From Roseburia hominis (GTDB lineage: Bacteria > Bacillota > Clostridia > Lachnospirales > Lachnospiraceae), in assembly GCA_021771815.1 (NCBI GenBank), contig JAETOE010000032.1, forward strand, positions 1 to 40,604: a stretch of DNA of 40,604 bases, in the 5' to 3' direction. The position numbers and the translations under genes were made by a program. Positions 18,249 to 26,532 of the stretch are shown piece after piece (positions within the stretch are counted from its first letter, which is position 1; each line of letters starts with the position of its first letter). Under the pieces are notes generated by a model. The model did not search any database. It worked only from the letters and a program-made list of their open reading frames with translations, and was not told the origin of the DNA.

Positions 18249-18303
18249 TTTGAACTCATCTGCGGCTGCTCTTTAAAGCTTCCGGGATAGAAAGGACACA
18301 TCT

Positions 18304-18741
18304 ATGTTAAATATCAGTGGAATCCATGAGGGTTTCGTATTAGACCATATCAAGGCGGGCATGAGCCTGCAGATTTATCACGATCTGAAACTGGACAAGC
18401 TTGACTGCACCGTTGCCATTATCAAGAACGCGCGCAGCAATAAGATGGGCAAGAAGGACATCGTAAAGGTAGAATGCCCGGTAGAAGCATTAGACCTTGA
18501 TATCTTAGGTTTTATCGATCACAATATCACAGTCAACGTCATCAAGGACGACAAGATTTTCGAGAAGAAGGAACTTCATCTTCCAAAGCAGGTCAAGAAT
18601 GTCATCACCTGCAAGAATCCACGCTGCATCACCTCGATCGAGCAGGAGCTGGATCAGATTTTCGTTCTCACCGATGAGAAAAGGGAAGTCTACCGCTGCA
18701 AATACTGCGAGGAGAAGTACCGCAATCCGAACCGCAAATAA
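18304..18741 (+). CDS. pyrI: Aspartate carbamoyltransferase regulatory subunit
   Basis: Binds nucleotide effectors and links PyrB trimers. The N-terminal ~95 residues are the allosteric domain. The C-terminal zinc domain has four Cys in CKNPRC and CKYC. 145 residues, close to the family norm of about 150. GAAAGGA lies upstream of ATG 18304. Its pairing with pyrB indicates feedback control of the enzyme by CTP or UTP. Confidence 0.94.
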   Translation: MLNISGIHEGFVLDHIKAGMSLQIYHDLKLDKLDCTVAIIKNARSNKMGKKDIVKVECPVEALDLDILGFIDHNITVNVIKDDKIFEKKELHLPKQVKNVITCKNPRCITSIEQELDQIFVLTDEKREVYRCKYCEEKYRNPNRK

Positions 18742-18747
18742 CACAGA

Positions 18748-18785
18748 CGCCGCATTCCGTTCTTATTTGGAATGCGGCGTTTTTT
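18748..18785 (+). terminator. Rho-independent terminator of pyrB-pyrI
   Basis: Perfect 11-bp GC-rich stem (18748-18758 with 18769-18779), 10-base loop, six T immediately after. It lies just past the pyrI stop. The other strand lacks a T-run, so it serves pyrI only. Confidence 0.9.
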
Positions 18786-18845
18786 CACTGCTTTTATCCG
18801 GGCAGCCTCACTACATCTTTCACATTTGTCTTCCTTTTAGATGTC

Positions 18846-20276
18846 TTAGAGCAATTCTTTTAACAGTTCATTGACCATCGCCGGGTTCGCCTTGCCCTTC
18901 ATCGCCTTCATCGTCTGTCCGACAAGAAATCCGATCGCTTTCTCCTTACCATTATGGTAATCCTCAACCGACTGCGGATTGTCCTTAATCACCTGCTCTA
19001 CTGTGGCACGGAGCGCCCCTTCGTCATTTACCGTTTTAAGCCCTCTCTCCTCAACATATTTGTCCGGGTCGATGTCCTCTGTAAACACCAGCTCGAATAC
19101 TTCCTTCGCCACCGTATTCGTAATCGCACCGGAATCCGCAAGGTTCACAAGCTTCGCCAGATTTTCCGGGGAGAACGGGATTTCATCCGGGTCCATCCCG
19201 TTATCCTTGAGCAGCCGGATCGTCTCCACCATGATCCAGTTCGAAACCTTCTTCGGCTTTCCGCAGAGCGCCGTCGCCGCCTCGAACAAGTCCGCAAAGG
19301 ATTTGTCTCCTGTGAGGATCTCTGCATCGTACTTCGGCAGTCCGAATTCCTTCTGATAACGTTCCATCTTCTCGGTGCGCATCTCCGGCTGGCGGGTCTT
19401 CACGCGCTCGATCCACTCGTCGCTTATCACGATCGGCACGAGATCCGGCTCCGGGAAATAGCGGTAATCCTGCGCGTCCTCCTTGGAACGCATCGCGTGG
19501 GAAGCTTCCTTATTGTCATCCCAGCGTCTTGTCTCCTGAATGACCTTCTTCCCTTCCTCAAGAAGCTCGATCTGACGGGCACGCTCGCCCTCGATGGCCC
19601 TCGCGATTGCCTTAAAGGAATTCAGGTTCTTCATCTCGGTACGCGTACCGAACTCTGCCGCCCCCGCCTCGCGGACGGACAGATTGACGTCCGCACGCAT
19701 GGAGCCTTCGTTCAGCTTACAGTCGGATGCGCCGAGATACTGGATAATCAGTCTTAATTTCTCCAGATATGCGATGACCTCCTCCGCAGATCGCATATCC
19801 GGTTCGGACACGATCTCAATCAGAGGCACGCCGGAACGGTTGTAATCGACGATCGACACATCCTCCCACTCGTCATGCACCAGCTTTCCGGCATCTTCCT
19901 CCATATGAATCTCGTGAATCCCGACCGTCTTCTTTCCCGCGGCCGTCTCAATCTCCACCCCTCCGTCTCTGCAGATCGGCAGATAGAGCTGTGATATCTG
20001 ATAGTTCTGCGGATTGTCCGGGTAAAAATAGTTTTTCCGGTCAAATTTGCAATACTGCGTAATCTTGCAGTTCGTCGCAAGACCGACCGCCATCGCGTAC
20101 TCGACGACCTGCTTATTGAGTACCGGAAGCGATCCCGGCATTCCGGTGCAGACCGGGCAGGTATGACTGTTGGGCGCGCCGCCGAATGCAGTGGAGCAGC
20201 CGCAGAAAATCTTTGTTTTCGTCGCTAATTCAACATGGACCTCCAGTCCGATTACAGTTTCGTATGTTTTGCTCAT
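18846..20276 (-). CDS. gatB: Asp/Glu-tRNA amidotransferase subunit B
   Basis: tRNA-binding and kinase-like subunit of GatCAB, which activates Asp-tRNA(Asn) or Glu-tRNA(Gln) and amidates it with ammonia from GatA. Signature stretches are GLEVHVEL at the start, FYPDNPQNYQISQ, HEIHMEEDAGKL and YRYFPEPDL. The C-terminal ~150 residues are the helical YqeY-like tail ending MVNELLKELL. 476 residues, normal length. GGAGGAAG precedes ATG 20276. Last gene of the T-box operon. Confidence 0.95.
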   Translation of the reverse strand: MSKTYETVIGLEVHVELATKTKIFCGCSTAFGGAPNSHTCPVCTGMPGSLPVLNKQVVEYAMAVGLATNCKITQYCKFDRKNYFYPDNPQNYQISQLYLPICRDGGVEIETAAGKKTVGIHEIHMEEDAGKLVHDEWEDVSIVDYNRSGVPLIEIVSEPDMRSAEEVIAYLEKLRLIIQYLGASDCKLNEGSMRADVNLSVREAGAAEFGTRTEMKNLNSFKAIARAIEGERARQIELLEEGKKVIQETRRWDDNKEASHAMRSKEDAQDYRYFPEPDLVPIVISDEWIERVKTRQPEMRTEKMERYQKEFGLPKYDAEILTGDKSFADLFEAATALCGKPKKVSNWIMVETIRLLKDNGMDPDEIPFSPENLAKLVNLADSGAITNTVAKEVFELVFTEDIDPDKYVEERGLKTVNDEGALRATVEQVIKDNPQSVEDYHNGKEKAIGFLVGQTMKAMKGKANPAMVNELLKELL

Positions 20277-20338
20277 CTATTTCTTCCTCCAACTTAACTC
20301 CGTTCCCGGTCAGTGAAACGGCTCCGATTCAAGGTTCT

Positions 20339-21799
20339 TCACTGCGCGAGCGGACTATGCTCGTAGATTCTTGTCCGCTCAAACGCATATGCCGCGCGGA
20401 TGATATTCTTCTCCTGAAAACAATCGCCGATGAGCTGCAGCCCGATCGGAAGACCGTTCCCGTCCTTTCCGCACGGAAGCGTAATGCCCGGAAGCCCCGC
20501 CAAATTCACGGAAATTGTATAGATATCGCCCAGATACATCTTAATCGGATCGCTTAATGATTCTCCAAGCTTCGGCGCTGTCGTAGGCGCAGCCGGTCCT
20601 AAAATCACATCATACTGCGCGAACGCCTTGTCAAATGCCTGCTTGATGAGTGCCTTTGTGCGGAGCGCCTTCAAATAATACGCATCGTAATAACCGCTGC
20701 TTAAGACGAAAGAGCCGAGCATAATACGCCGCTTTGCCTCTGCGCCAAAGCCCTCCGAACGGGTCTTTTTGTACATGTTGTGAAGTCCTTCGTACTCCTC
20801 GGTGCGGTAGCCGTATTTCACCCCGTCAAAACGTGCCAGATTGGAGCTTGCCTCCGCACAGGCAATCACGTAATATGCCGGAATCGCATATTCTACAAGA
20901 CTTAAATCAAATTCCTCCACAATGGCGCCCTTCTTTCGAAGCGTCTCCGCCGCCGCCAAGACCGCCGCCTTTACCTCCGCATCAAGTCCTTCTCCAAAAT
21001 AATCTCTCGGAATTCCAATGCGAAGCCCCTGCACATCATCGACAAGTGCAGATGTGAAATTGCAGTCCTCTCTTTTCACAGACGTAGAATCTTTTGTATC
21101 GTAGGATGCGATTATCTCTAAAATCGTTGCGCAGTCCGTCACGTCCTTTGCGATCGGTCCGATCTGATCGAGTGAAGAACCATAAGCAATCAATCCGTAA
21201 CGTGAAACCGTTCCGTAGGTCGGTTTGATTCCTGTCACACCGCAGAACGAGCTCGGCTGACGGATCGAACCGCCCGTATCAGAGCCAAGCGCATAGCTGC
21301 ACTCCTCCGCCGCGACCGCCGCACACGAGCCGCCCGACGAACCGCCCGGAACATGCTCTGTGTTCCACGGATTTTTGGTCGCGCCGAATGCGGACGTCTC
21401 CGTCGTGCTTCCCATCGCAAATTCATCCATATTCGTCTTGCCGATCACGACCGCTCCCGCACGCTCCAGATTCTCTACCGCCTCCGCCGTATAGGTCGGA
21501 ACAAAGTTATACAGAATCTTTGAGGAACAGGTGGTGAGCATTCCCTTTGTGCAAAGATTATCCTTGATTGCAACCGGAACACCTGCAAGCGGCCCGTTAA
21601 GTTCGCCCGCATCGATCCGCTTCTGCACCTCTTTTGCACGCGCAAGCGCTCCCTCTCTGTCAACCGTCACAAAGCTGTGCACTGTCTCTTCTTTTTTCTC
21701 GATGGCAGAAAGCGCGGCTCTCACTGCTTCCTCCACCGTCACTTCCTTTGCCTTTATCTTTTTGCCGAGCTCCACGGCAGTCAGACTCATTAAATCCAT
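20339..21799 (-). CDS. gatA: Asp/Glu-tRNA amidotransferase subunit A
   Basis: Amidase subunit of GatCAB that frees ammonia from glutamine. Amidase-signature triad: Lys in VAIKDNLC, cis-Ser in the second half of the GGSSGGSCAA region, and the nucleophile Ser in SDTGGSIRQP. 486 residues. The start ATG 21799 lies 8 bases after AAGGAG; the longer frame to 21817 would start inside the end of the GNAT-GatC gene. Directly follows that gene by 14 bases. Confidence 0.95.
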   Translation of the reverse strand: MDLMSLTAVELGKKIKAKEVTVEEAVRAALSAIEKKEETVHSFVTVDREGALARAKEVQKRIDAGELNGPLAGVPVAIKDNLCTKGMLTTCSSKILYNFVPTYTAEAVENLERAGAVVIGKTNMDEFAMGSTTETSAFGATKNPWNTEHVPGGSSGGSCAAVAAEECSYALGSDTGGSIRQPSSFCGVTGIKPTYGTVSRYGLIAYGSSLDQIGPIAKDVTDCATILEIIASYDTKDSTSVKREDCNFTSALVDDVQGLRIGIPRDYFGEGLDAEVKAAVLAAAETLRKKGAIVEEFDLSLVEYAIPAYYVIACAEASSNLARFDGVKYGYRTEEYEGLHNMYKKTRSEGFGAEAKRRIMLGSFVLSSGYYDAYYLKALRTKALIKQAFDKAFAQYDVILGPAAPTTAPKLGESLSDPIKMYLGDIYTISVNLAGLPGITLPCGKDGNGLPIGLQLIGDCFQEKNIIRAAYAFERTRIYEHSPLAQ

Positions 21800-21813
21800 T
21801 GTTATTCTCCTTC

Positions 21814-22788
21814 TCACGCTATGGTCTTCGGCACCTTAAACCCGCCGTCCTTCTTTACCGGGGCATTGGCAAGCGTGTCTATACTGCCGTCCTCATGTGT
21901 CACGACGTCCTCGCGGAACACGTTGTTGACCGGGAATACATGGGACATCGGCTCTACGCCCTCTGTGTCAAGCTCGTTCAGCTTATCGATATAGTCGAGC
22001 ATCTCGCCCATATCCTTCTTCGCGCGCTCTTTTTCCTCGTCGCTCAATTCAAGCTTTGCCAGAATGCCGACATACTCGATCGTCTCATCCGAAATCACAT
22101 TTTTCGGCGTGCAGGCATCTGCCGCCTGCACCTGCGCCGCAGCTTTGCCGTCTGTCGTTTGATTCCCCCATCCTGCAGATGGGCTGCCGTCTGCCTGCTC
22201 TTTGACTCTTTCGTCCACGTCTCCCTGTACCGTCTGCACCTCTGTCACGCCCTTAACATAGCCGTACAGTGCTTCATCACAGATTCCGGTATTGTTCCAG
22301 TCCGCCTGAATGCGGGTCCCCTCATACCATAATCCGCATTTTTGCATCACCGCACCGGAATGTGGATTTCTCGGATCGTGTCTGGACTCGATACGTCTTG
22401 CCCCGACATCGTTCAGCAGATAATCCATCACTGCCCGAAGCGCTTCGGAGGTAATTCCCTGATGCCAGTACGCCCGGCTAATGCAATAGCCGATTTCGAA
22501 GGACTCTGCCTTTTCCTTCATATTTACTACACTGATGCTTCCGATCGGCTCGTTGTTTTCCTTCTTTGCAATGCACCACTGATATTGATTCTCATTATCA
22601 TAGGAAGAAACCCAATTTGAAAGAACACGCTTCGTCACCCCGACGCTCTCATGCGTCGGCCATGTGAGATATTTTGTCACTTCCGGATCGCTCGCCCAGT
22701 TCTGATACATCTTATCGGCATCCTCTAAGGCAAATTGTCTTAGCACCAACCGCTCTGTTTCTAATTTCTTCGTTCCCAAATGTTTCAC
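21814..22788 (-). CDS. gatC: Fusion protein: GNAT acetyltransferase plus GatC (amidotransferase subunit C)
   Basis: One uninterrupted 324-residue frame encodes two normally separate proteins. Residues 1 to about 185 are a RimJ/RimL-type GNAT acetyltransferase: [31 protein letters not shown] (acetyl-CoA loop) and [14 protein letters not shown] low-complexity, Ala/Gln/Asp-rich linker follows (about 186-228). Residues 230-324 are a complete Gat[35 protein letters not shown] and FREDV. GatC wraps around GatA and stabilises the amidotransferase. The GTG start at 22788 overlaps the NUDIX stop (GTGA) with AAAAGGAG upstream. An in-frame GTG at 22098 would give a 95-residue stand-alone GatC, but I see no ribosome binding site there. 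No other gatC is in the operon, so this gene must supply the subunit. Confidence 0.88.
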   Translation of the reverse strand: MKHLGTKKLETERLVLRQFALEDADKMYQNWASDPEVTKYLTWPTHESVGVTKRVLSNWVSSYDNENQYQWCIAKKENNEPIGSISVVNMKEKAESFEIGYCISRAYWHQGITSEALRAVMDYLLNDVGARRIESRHDPRNPHSGAVMQKCGLWYEGTRIQADWNNTGICDEALYGYVKGVTEVQTVQGDVDERVKEQADGSPSAGWGNQTTDGKAAAQVQAADACTPKNVISDETIEYVGILAKLELSDEEKERAKKDMGEMLDYIDKLNELDTEGVEPMSHVFPVNNVFREDVVTHEDGSIDTLANAPVKKDGGFKVPKTIA

Positions 22789-23378
22789 TGCCGTTCTCCT
22801 TTTCCTGCTTCTATTTTCCGACTGCCGCCAAGCTTCTCATTCAGCTTCCGGTAAATCCGCTCGATCATCCATGGTTCGGTGCATGCCGCAAGCGCCTCCT
22901 CAAGCGCGAACCACCGCACGCCGCTGTTCTCATCGGGCTTTACCCGAAGCACTTCCTCCTCATCCGCTTCCAGAAGATAGGTCACATTCAAATGCAGATG
23001 CGAAGGAACATATACGCCCTTCTTCTCATGTCCGTCGACCGTCAGTATTTCAAGTGAAAAGATGTCCTCGCTCACTGCCCGGATATCGCTTACTCCCGTC
23101 TCCTCCATCGCTTCCCGCTTTGCCACGGAGAGCAGATCGCGGTCGCCGTCCGCATGCCCTCCCGTCCACGACCAGGAACGATAGATATTGTGATAAATCA
23201 TCAGCACCTTATCGTGCGTGCGGTTCAAAAGCCACGAGGACGCCGTCATATGCGCCACCTGATTTTCTCTCGAAAAAAGGTCCGGCTGCGCGGCGAGCAG
23301 CGAAAGCATGACTGCTTTGTCGCGCTCCTCCTGCTCGTTGTACGGCTGATAGGCTTCGATGCTCTTTTGAATATCCAT
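22785..23378 (-). CDS. NUDIX hydrolase
   Basis: Probable nucleoside-diphosphate-linked hydrolase or a repair/housekeeping NUDIX enzyme. The NUDIX box is [20 protein letters not shown] plus TGV. The REAMEETGV half is canonical, but the first Glu of Gx5E is replaced by Arg. 197 residues, with an N-terminal ~45-residue extension and C-terminal helices. AGGAGG lies upstream of ATG 23378. It sits between aspS and the GNAT-GatC gene and is coupled to the latter by a 4-base overlap. Substrate unknown. Confidence 0.85.
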   Translation of the reverse strand: MDIQKSIEAYQPYNEQEERDKAVMLSLLAAQPDLFSRENQVAHMTASSWLLNRTHDKVLMIYHNIYRSWSWTGGHADGDRDLLSVAKREAMEETGVSDIRAVSEDIFSLEILTVDGHEKKGVYVPSHLHLNVTYLLEADEEEVLRVKPDENSGVRWFALEEALAACTEPWMIERIYRKLNEKLGGSRKIEAGKGERQ

Positions 23379-23390
23379 AAAAAAATCCTC

Positions 23391-24722
23391 CTAAGGTTCC
23401 AAGCGGCTCAGATCTCTCGGAAACAGTGTCGTCTCGCGGACGTTATCTTCGCCGACGAGCTTCATGGTAAGGCGCTCCAAGCCGATACCAAGTCCGCCGT
23501 GCGGCGGCATTCCATACTTGAATACGGCAAGATACTGCTCCATTCCCTCATCCGTCATACCGCGCTTTTCCATTTTCTCAAGCAGCATTCTGTAGTCGTG
23601 GATTCGCTGGCCTCCTGTCGTGATCTCAAGCCCATGATATAAAAGGTCAAAACTCAGCGTGTACGTCGGGTCCGCGGGATCGTCCATCGCATAGAACGGA
23701 CGCTTCTTGGACGGATAGTGGGTGACAAATACGAAATCCGCCCCGCATTCCTCCTTGAAATACTGACCGATCAGCGCTTCCTCCTCCGGCTCAAGGTCGT
23801 AGGGATTGCGAATCTGACGGTTATACTTCTCTGCAACCTTCTGCTTTGCCTCATCAAAACGTACTGTAGGAATGTTCTCCACGCCTGGCAGCGTGATATC
23901 AAGTATCTTTAATTCCTTCGCGTAATCGCGCTCTAAAAGCTTCATTGTATACTGCAAAAATCCGGTTTCCATCGCCATGATGTCCTCAAAACCGTCGATA
24001 TATCCCATCTCAAAATCAAGACTGGTGTATTCGTTCAAGTGACGCTTGGTGTTGTGCTTCTCCGCACGGAACACCGGAGCAGTCTCAAATACCCGGTCAA
24101 ACACGCCTACCATCATCTGCTTATAAAACTGCGGGCTCTGCTGCAAGATTGCCGGTCTGTGAAAATATTCCAAACGGAACAGATTCGCGCCGCCCTCCGC
24201 ACTTTTGGCCCCGATCTTCGGCGTATGAATCTCCGTAAAACCTTCCTGATACAAAAAATCGCGAAAACCTCTGACAACGCCCTCCTGAATGCGGAACTTC
24301 GCGCGCTCCCTGACATTGCGCAGAGCGATCGCCCGGTTGTCAAGATTTGTCTCTAAAGTCGTCGGCAGCTTCCACTTGGAAATTGCAAACGGCATCTGCT
24401 CCGCCGGCTCAGATAAGATGCGAATCGCATCGAGCCGAATCTCAAGCCCGTTCGGCGCGCGATCCTCCGTCCTTACCGTTCCCTCCACCTCGATAGCGGC
24501 AGCCTCCTTTACATCCTTTAAATCAAATCTCGTCCTGCCCTCCTCCAAGACGCACTGGAGAAGACCTTCTCTTTTGCGCAGGATGATAAATGCGACCTCG
24601 CCCATATCGCGGATCGTGTGCACCGCGCCGTTTACCTTTACCTGCTTTCCCTCAAAATCTCCTGCGAGAAGCTCGCTGATTTCTACGGTGTCCTTCCTGT
24701 TTACTCCTGTCATGAATTCCAT
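23391..24722 (-). CDS. aspS: Aspartyl-tRNA synthetase, archaeal type, probably non-discriminating
   Basis: Charges tRNA(Asp) and, if non-discriminating, tRNA(Asn) with aspartate. N-terminal OB-fold (about 15-110), then the class II core: motif 2 region FETAPVFRAEKHNTKRHLNEY and motif 3 GIGLERLTMKL. At about 443 residues with no GAD insertion it is the archaeal/eukaryal-like AspRS and not the ~590-residue bacterial form. In the OB-fold, AVHTIRDMG lacks the Trp of the usual GWVH pattern, and RAPNG carries Pro where discriminating archaeal enzymes carry Lys; both fit relaxed tRNA choice. ATG 24722 is preferred (AAGGAG 9 bases upstream) over GTG 24731. First gene of the T-box operon with gatCAB. 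Confidence 0.9.
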   Translation of the reverse strand: MEFMTGVNRKDTVEISELLAGDFEGKQVKVNGAVHTIRDMGEVAFIILRKREGLLQCVLEEGRTRFDLKDVKEAAAIEVEGTVRTEDRAPNGLEIRLDAIRILSEPAEQMPFAISKWKLPTTLETNLDNRAIALRNVRERAKFRIQEGVVRGFRDFLYQEGFTEIHTPKIGAKSAEGGANLFRLEYFHRPAILQQSPQFYKQMMVGVFDRVFETAPVFRAEKHNTKRHLNEYTSLDFEMGYIDGFEDIMAMETGFLQYTMKLLERDYAKELKILDITLPGVENIPTVRFDEAKQKVAEKYNRQIRNPYDLEPEEEALIGQYFKEECGADFVFVTHYPSKKRPFYAMDDPADPTYTLSFDLLYHGLEITTGGQRIHDYRMLLEKMEKRGMTDEGMEQYLAVFKYGMPPHGGLGIGLERLTMKLVGEDNVRETTLFPRDLSRLEP

Positions 24723-24778
24723 ATTGTACACTCCTTTTTGTCCGGTGCTGCCGGATTAATTTAGGTGCGGGACGGGAA

Positions 24779-24806
24779 ATCGTTGCAATCATTGGATTGC
24801 AACGAT
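24779..24806. repeat. Perfect 12-bp hairpin in the aspS leader
   Basis: 24779-24790 pairs perfectly with 24795-24806 around a 4-base loop. It lies between the T-box terminator and aspS and abuts the first copy of the 41-bp direct repeat. Confidence 0.6.
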
Positions 24807-24909
24807 TGGAAGAGCCTTCGGTTCTTCCGCTTTTACGGCCGCTGAAAATCGCAAGCATTGGGGCGCTTCGATTGGAAGAACCTTCGGTTCTTCCGCTTTT
24901 ACGGCTGCT
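24803..24909. repeat. Two 41-bp direct repeats, each containing a hairpin
   Basis: Copies at 24803-24843 and 24869-24909 match at 39 of 41 bases. Each holds a stem of 9 bp with a 3-base loop (GGAAGARCC, TTC, GGTTCTTCC); the one stem difference (G for A) keeps pairing as G-U. They lie in the untranslated leader after the T-box terminator. Confidence 0.75.
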
Positions 24910-24940
24910 CCAAAGCTGCAATCGTTGCGGCTGTCCAAAA

Positions 24941-25280
24941 TAAAAAGCGCCCCAGAAAGACAAGATGTCTTTCTGGGGCGAGATATTCTTCAGCTTATGA
25001 TCCCGCGGTACCACCCGCTTTGAAAAACGATTCCGTAAAATCACTTTTCCACTCTATGTGCTTAACGCGCACTCACGTACTGACCTACTTTACCGCTGCC
25101 GCCTTAGCGTCTCCGCTCCCTTTGGCAGGACAGCCGCCTGTTCAGCCAGTCTGCTCCAGAGTGTTCCCGTTATCTCCTCTTTCAAACAGCGCTCTCAGTC
25201 GGTGACGCTGTATTCCTGTCGACGTCTGAAGATAAGAGTCTCCTTCCCAGCCTTTAACACTTTAACAAATGAATGTTGTA
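24941..25280 (-). promoter_or_regulatory. T-box riboswitch leader of the aspS-gatCAB operon (specifier AAC)
   Basis: Senses uncharged tRNA and switches between terminator and antiterminator. Read on the minus strand it shows a Stem I apical hairpin (CAGCG/CGCTG around 25212-25187), an 8-bp helix (TTATCTTC with GGAGATAA), and below it the specifier loop with AAC at 25165-25163 followed by A and CTC, the usual specifier-purine-pyrimidine pattern. The T-box core GGGTGGTACCGCG is at 25016-25004. The terminator is a perfect 14-bp stem (24979-24966 with 24962-24949) followed by a T-rich run (24946-24936). AAC reads Asn; overlapping GAA one base earlier would read Glu. Asn or Asn/Glu control fits the operon's amidotransferase. 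Confidence 0.88.
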
Positions 25281-25283
25281 ACA

Positions 25284-25312
25284 TTTATACCACATGCCAT
25301 TTGTGATTGCAA
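25284..25312 (-). promoter_or_regulatory. Sigma-A promoter of the T-box operon
   Basis: Minus-strand -35 TTGCAA (25312-25307), 17-base spacer, -10 TATAAA (25289-25284). It lies at the right distance upstream of Stem I of the T-box. Confidence 0.75.
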
Positions 25313-25369
25313 GATATTTTTTGAAAAAATGAATGTTTTTCTGTAATGTCATTTTAATGCGTCATTTTT

Positions 25370-25918
25370 TTACAAACTTCTACCCATCATGATTTCATCG
25401 CAGTATGCACCGCCCTTCAGGCGGTACGCATTCCGAACCACGCCCCATTCCTCAAACCCCAGCTTGCGGTATAATGCCCTTGCCCTCTCATTGTCGGAAT
25501 AGACGCCAAGCTCTACCTGTTCGCATCCCATTTCCCGCGCTGCTTCAAGGGCTTCCTTAATCAATATGGTTCCCAGTCCGATATTCCAATATGCCCGCTC
25601 GATTGAGATTCCAAACTGCGCGCGATGCCGCATTTTGATATGGGGCGATACCCGGTTCACTCCAATACTGCCGATCGGTCTGTCGTTTATCCACACCGCC
25701 AGCAGCATCCGGTCGTCGCATTCTAACGCCTCGCGGATAATCTGTGCCTGACGCTCCGACGGCGTCACAACCTCTTCCTCATATCGCGCAAGAAAATGTG
25801 TCTCACCTGCCACACGGCGCAAATGTGCGGTAAACTGCACCGCTTCACTCTCTCTGGGATTCCGCAGTGTACACTCTGTTCCATTTTTCAAAAAAATTGT
25901 TTTCTCGTTGTAATGCAT
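25370..25918 (-). CDS. GNAT family N-acetyltransferase
   Basis: Predicted acetyl-CoA-dependent acetyltransferase of unknown substrate, 182 residues from ATG 25918, which has AAAGGA 7 bases upstream. Motif A region AYWNIGLGTILIKEAL and the ENERARALYRKLGF-like stretch (DNERARALYRKLGF) are typical of the family. The longer open frame to 26041 runs into the VOC gene end and has no matching site. Possibly monocistronic. Confidence 0.85.
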   Translation of the reverse strand: MHYNEKTIFLKNGTECTLRNPRESEAVQFTAHLRRVAGETHFLARYEEEVVTPSERQAQIIREALECDDRMLLAVWINDRPIGSIGVNRVSPHIKMRHRAQFGISIERAYWNIGLGTILIKEALEAAREMGCEQVELGVYSDNERARALYRKLGFEEWGVVRNAYRLKGGAYCDEIMMGRSL

Positions 25919-25994
25919 CGCTGTTCCTTTCTGCCCATTTGCGTTTTGTGCTAAAAACTGTGTAACATCCCAACCTTCAAAAATGAAAATTTCA

Positions 25995-26342
25995 CTAGCC
26001 AGGAAAACTTCTAAAATAAATGATGTTTCTATCAAGGTCATAAAAACTCATATTAGTAGCTCCCCAAGGACGTTTCACAGGCTTTTCAATAATTTCCACT
26101 CCCATTTCAAGCAGCTTCTGATATTCTGCTGTAATGTCTTCCACCGTAAATGCTAAACTGATATTCCGGTTATTGTTATTCTTGTGTGAGCCATCATTAT
26201 ATATCGAAAGCTGCGTTTCTTCACATATGAGCACCTGATGCGTTTCATCGTTACTATTATTCTCTATTCCCAACAATTTCTTATAAAAATTTGCAAGTGC
26301 CACCACATCGTTTGTGTTTAAACTTACTTCGCCAATTCTCAT
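25995..26342 (-). CDS. VOC-family (glyoxalase/bleomycin-resistance fold) protein
   Basis: 115-residue single VOC domain: EVSLNTNDVVALANFYKKLLGI at the start, a central SLAFTVEDI strand, GVEIIEKPVKRPWGATNMSF and DLDRNIIYF at the end, the last holding the usual metal-ligand Glu/Asp position region. Members are lyases, dioxygenases or drug-binding proteins; this sequence does not say which. ATG 26342 follows GAGAGGGA. The stretch is AT-richer than its neighbours. Confidence 0.75.
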   Translation of the reverse strand: MRIGEVSLNTNDVVALANFYKKLLGIENNSNDETHQVLICEETQLSIYNDGSHKNNNNRNISLAFTVEDITAEYQKLLEMGVEIIEKPVKRPWGATNMSFYDLDRNIIYFRSFPG

Positions 26343-26532
26343 ATCTTCCCTCTCTAGTATCAATTTGTCCACTTCTTCGATTCATACATTCTATCATCCA
26401 ATTTTGAATTCCTCTACCATTTTTTACCTTTTGAGCCAGCAGACAGGAGAACCAAACAATCATTCGGGCATCAAAGCGTTAAAAATCATTGTTTTTATCG
26501 TTAATAAGACGCGCAAATCCGTCTTTCCACAG

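Noticed and set aside
24803-24909. Direct repeats considered as a CRISPR array
   Set aside because: Only two copies, one spacer-sized gap, and no cas genes; the repeats contain strong hairpins and lie in a leader.
24652-25044. Minus-strand frame with a repeated SGR-TEGSSNR peptide
   Set aside because: The repeat is just the translation of the two 41-bp DNA repeats; the frame overlaps the T-box terminator and the aspS start and has no ribosome binding site.
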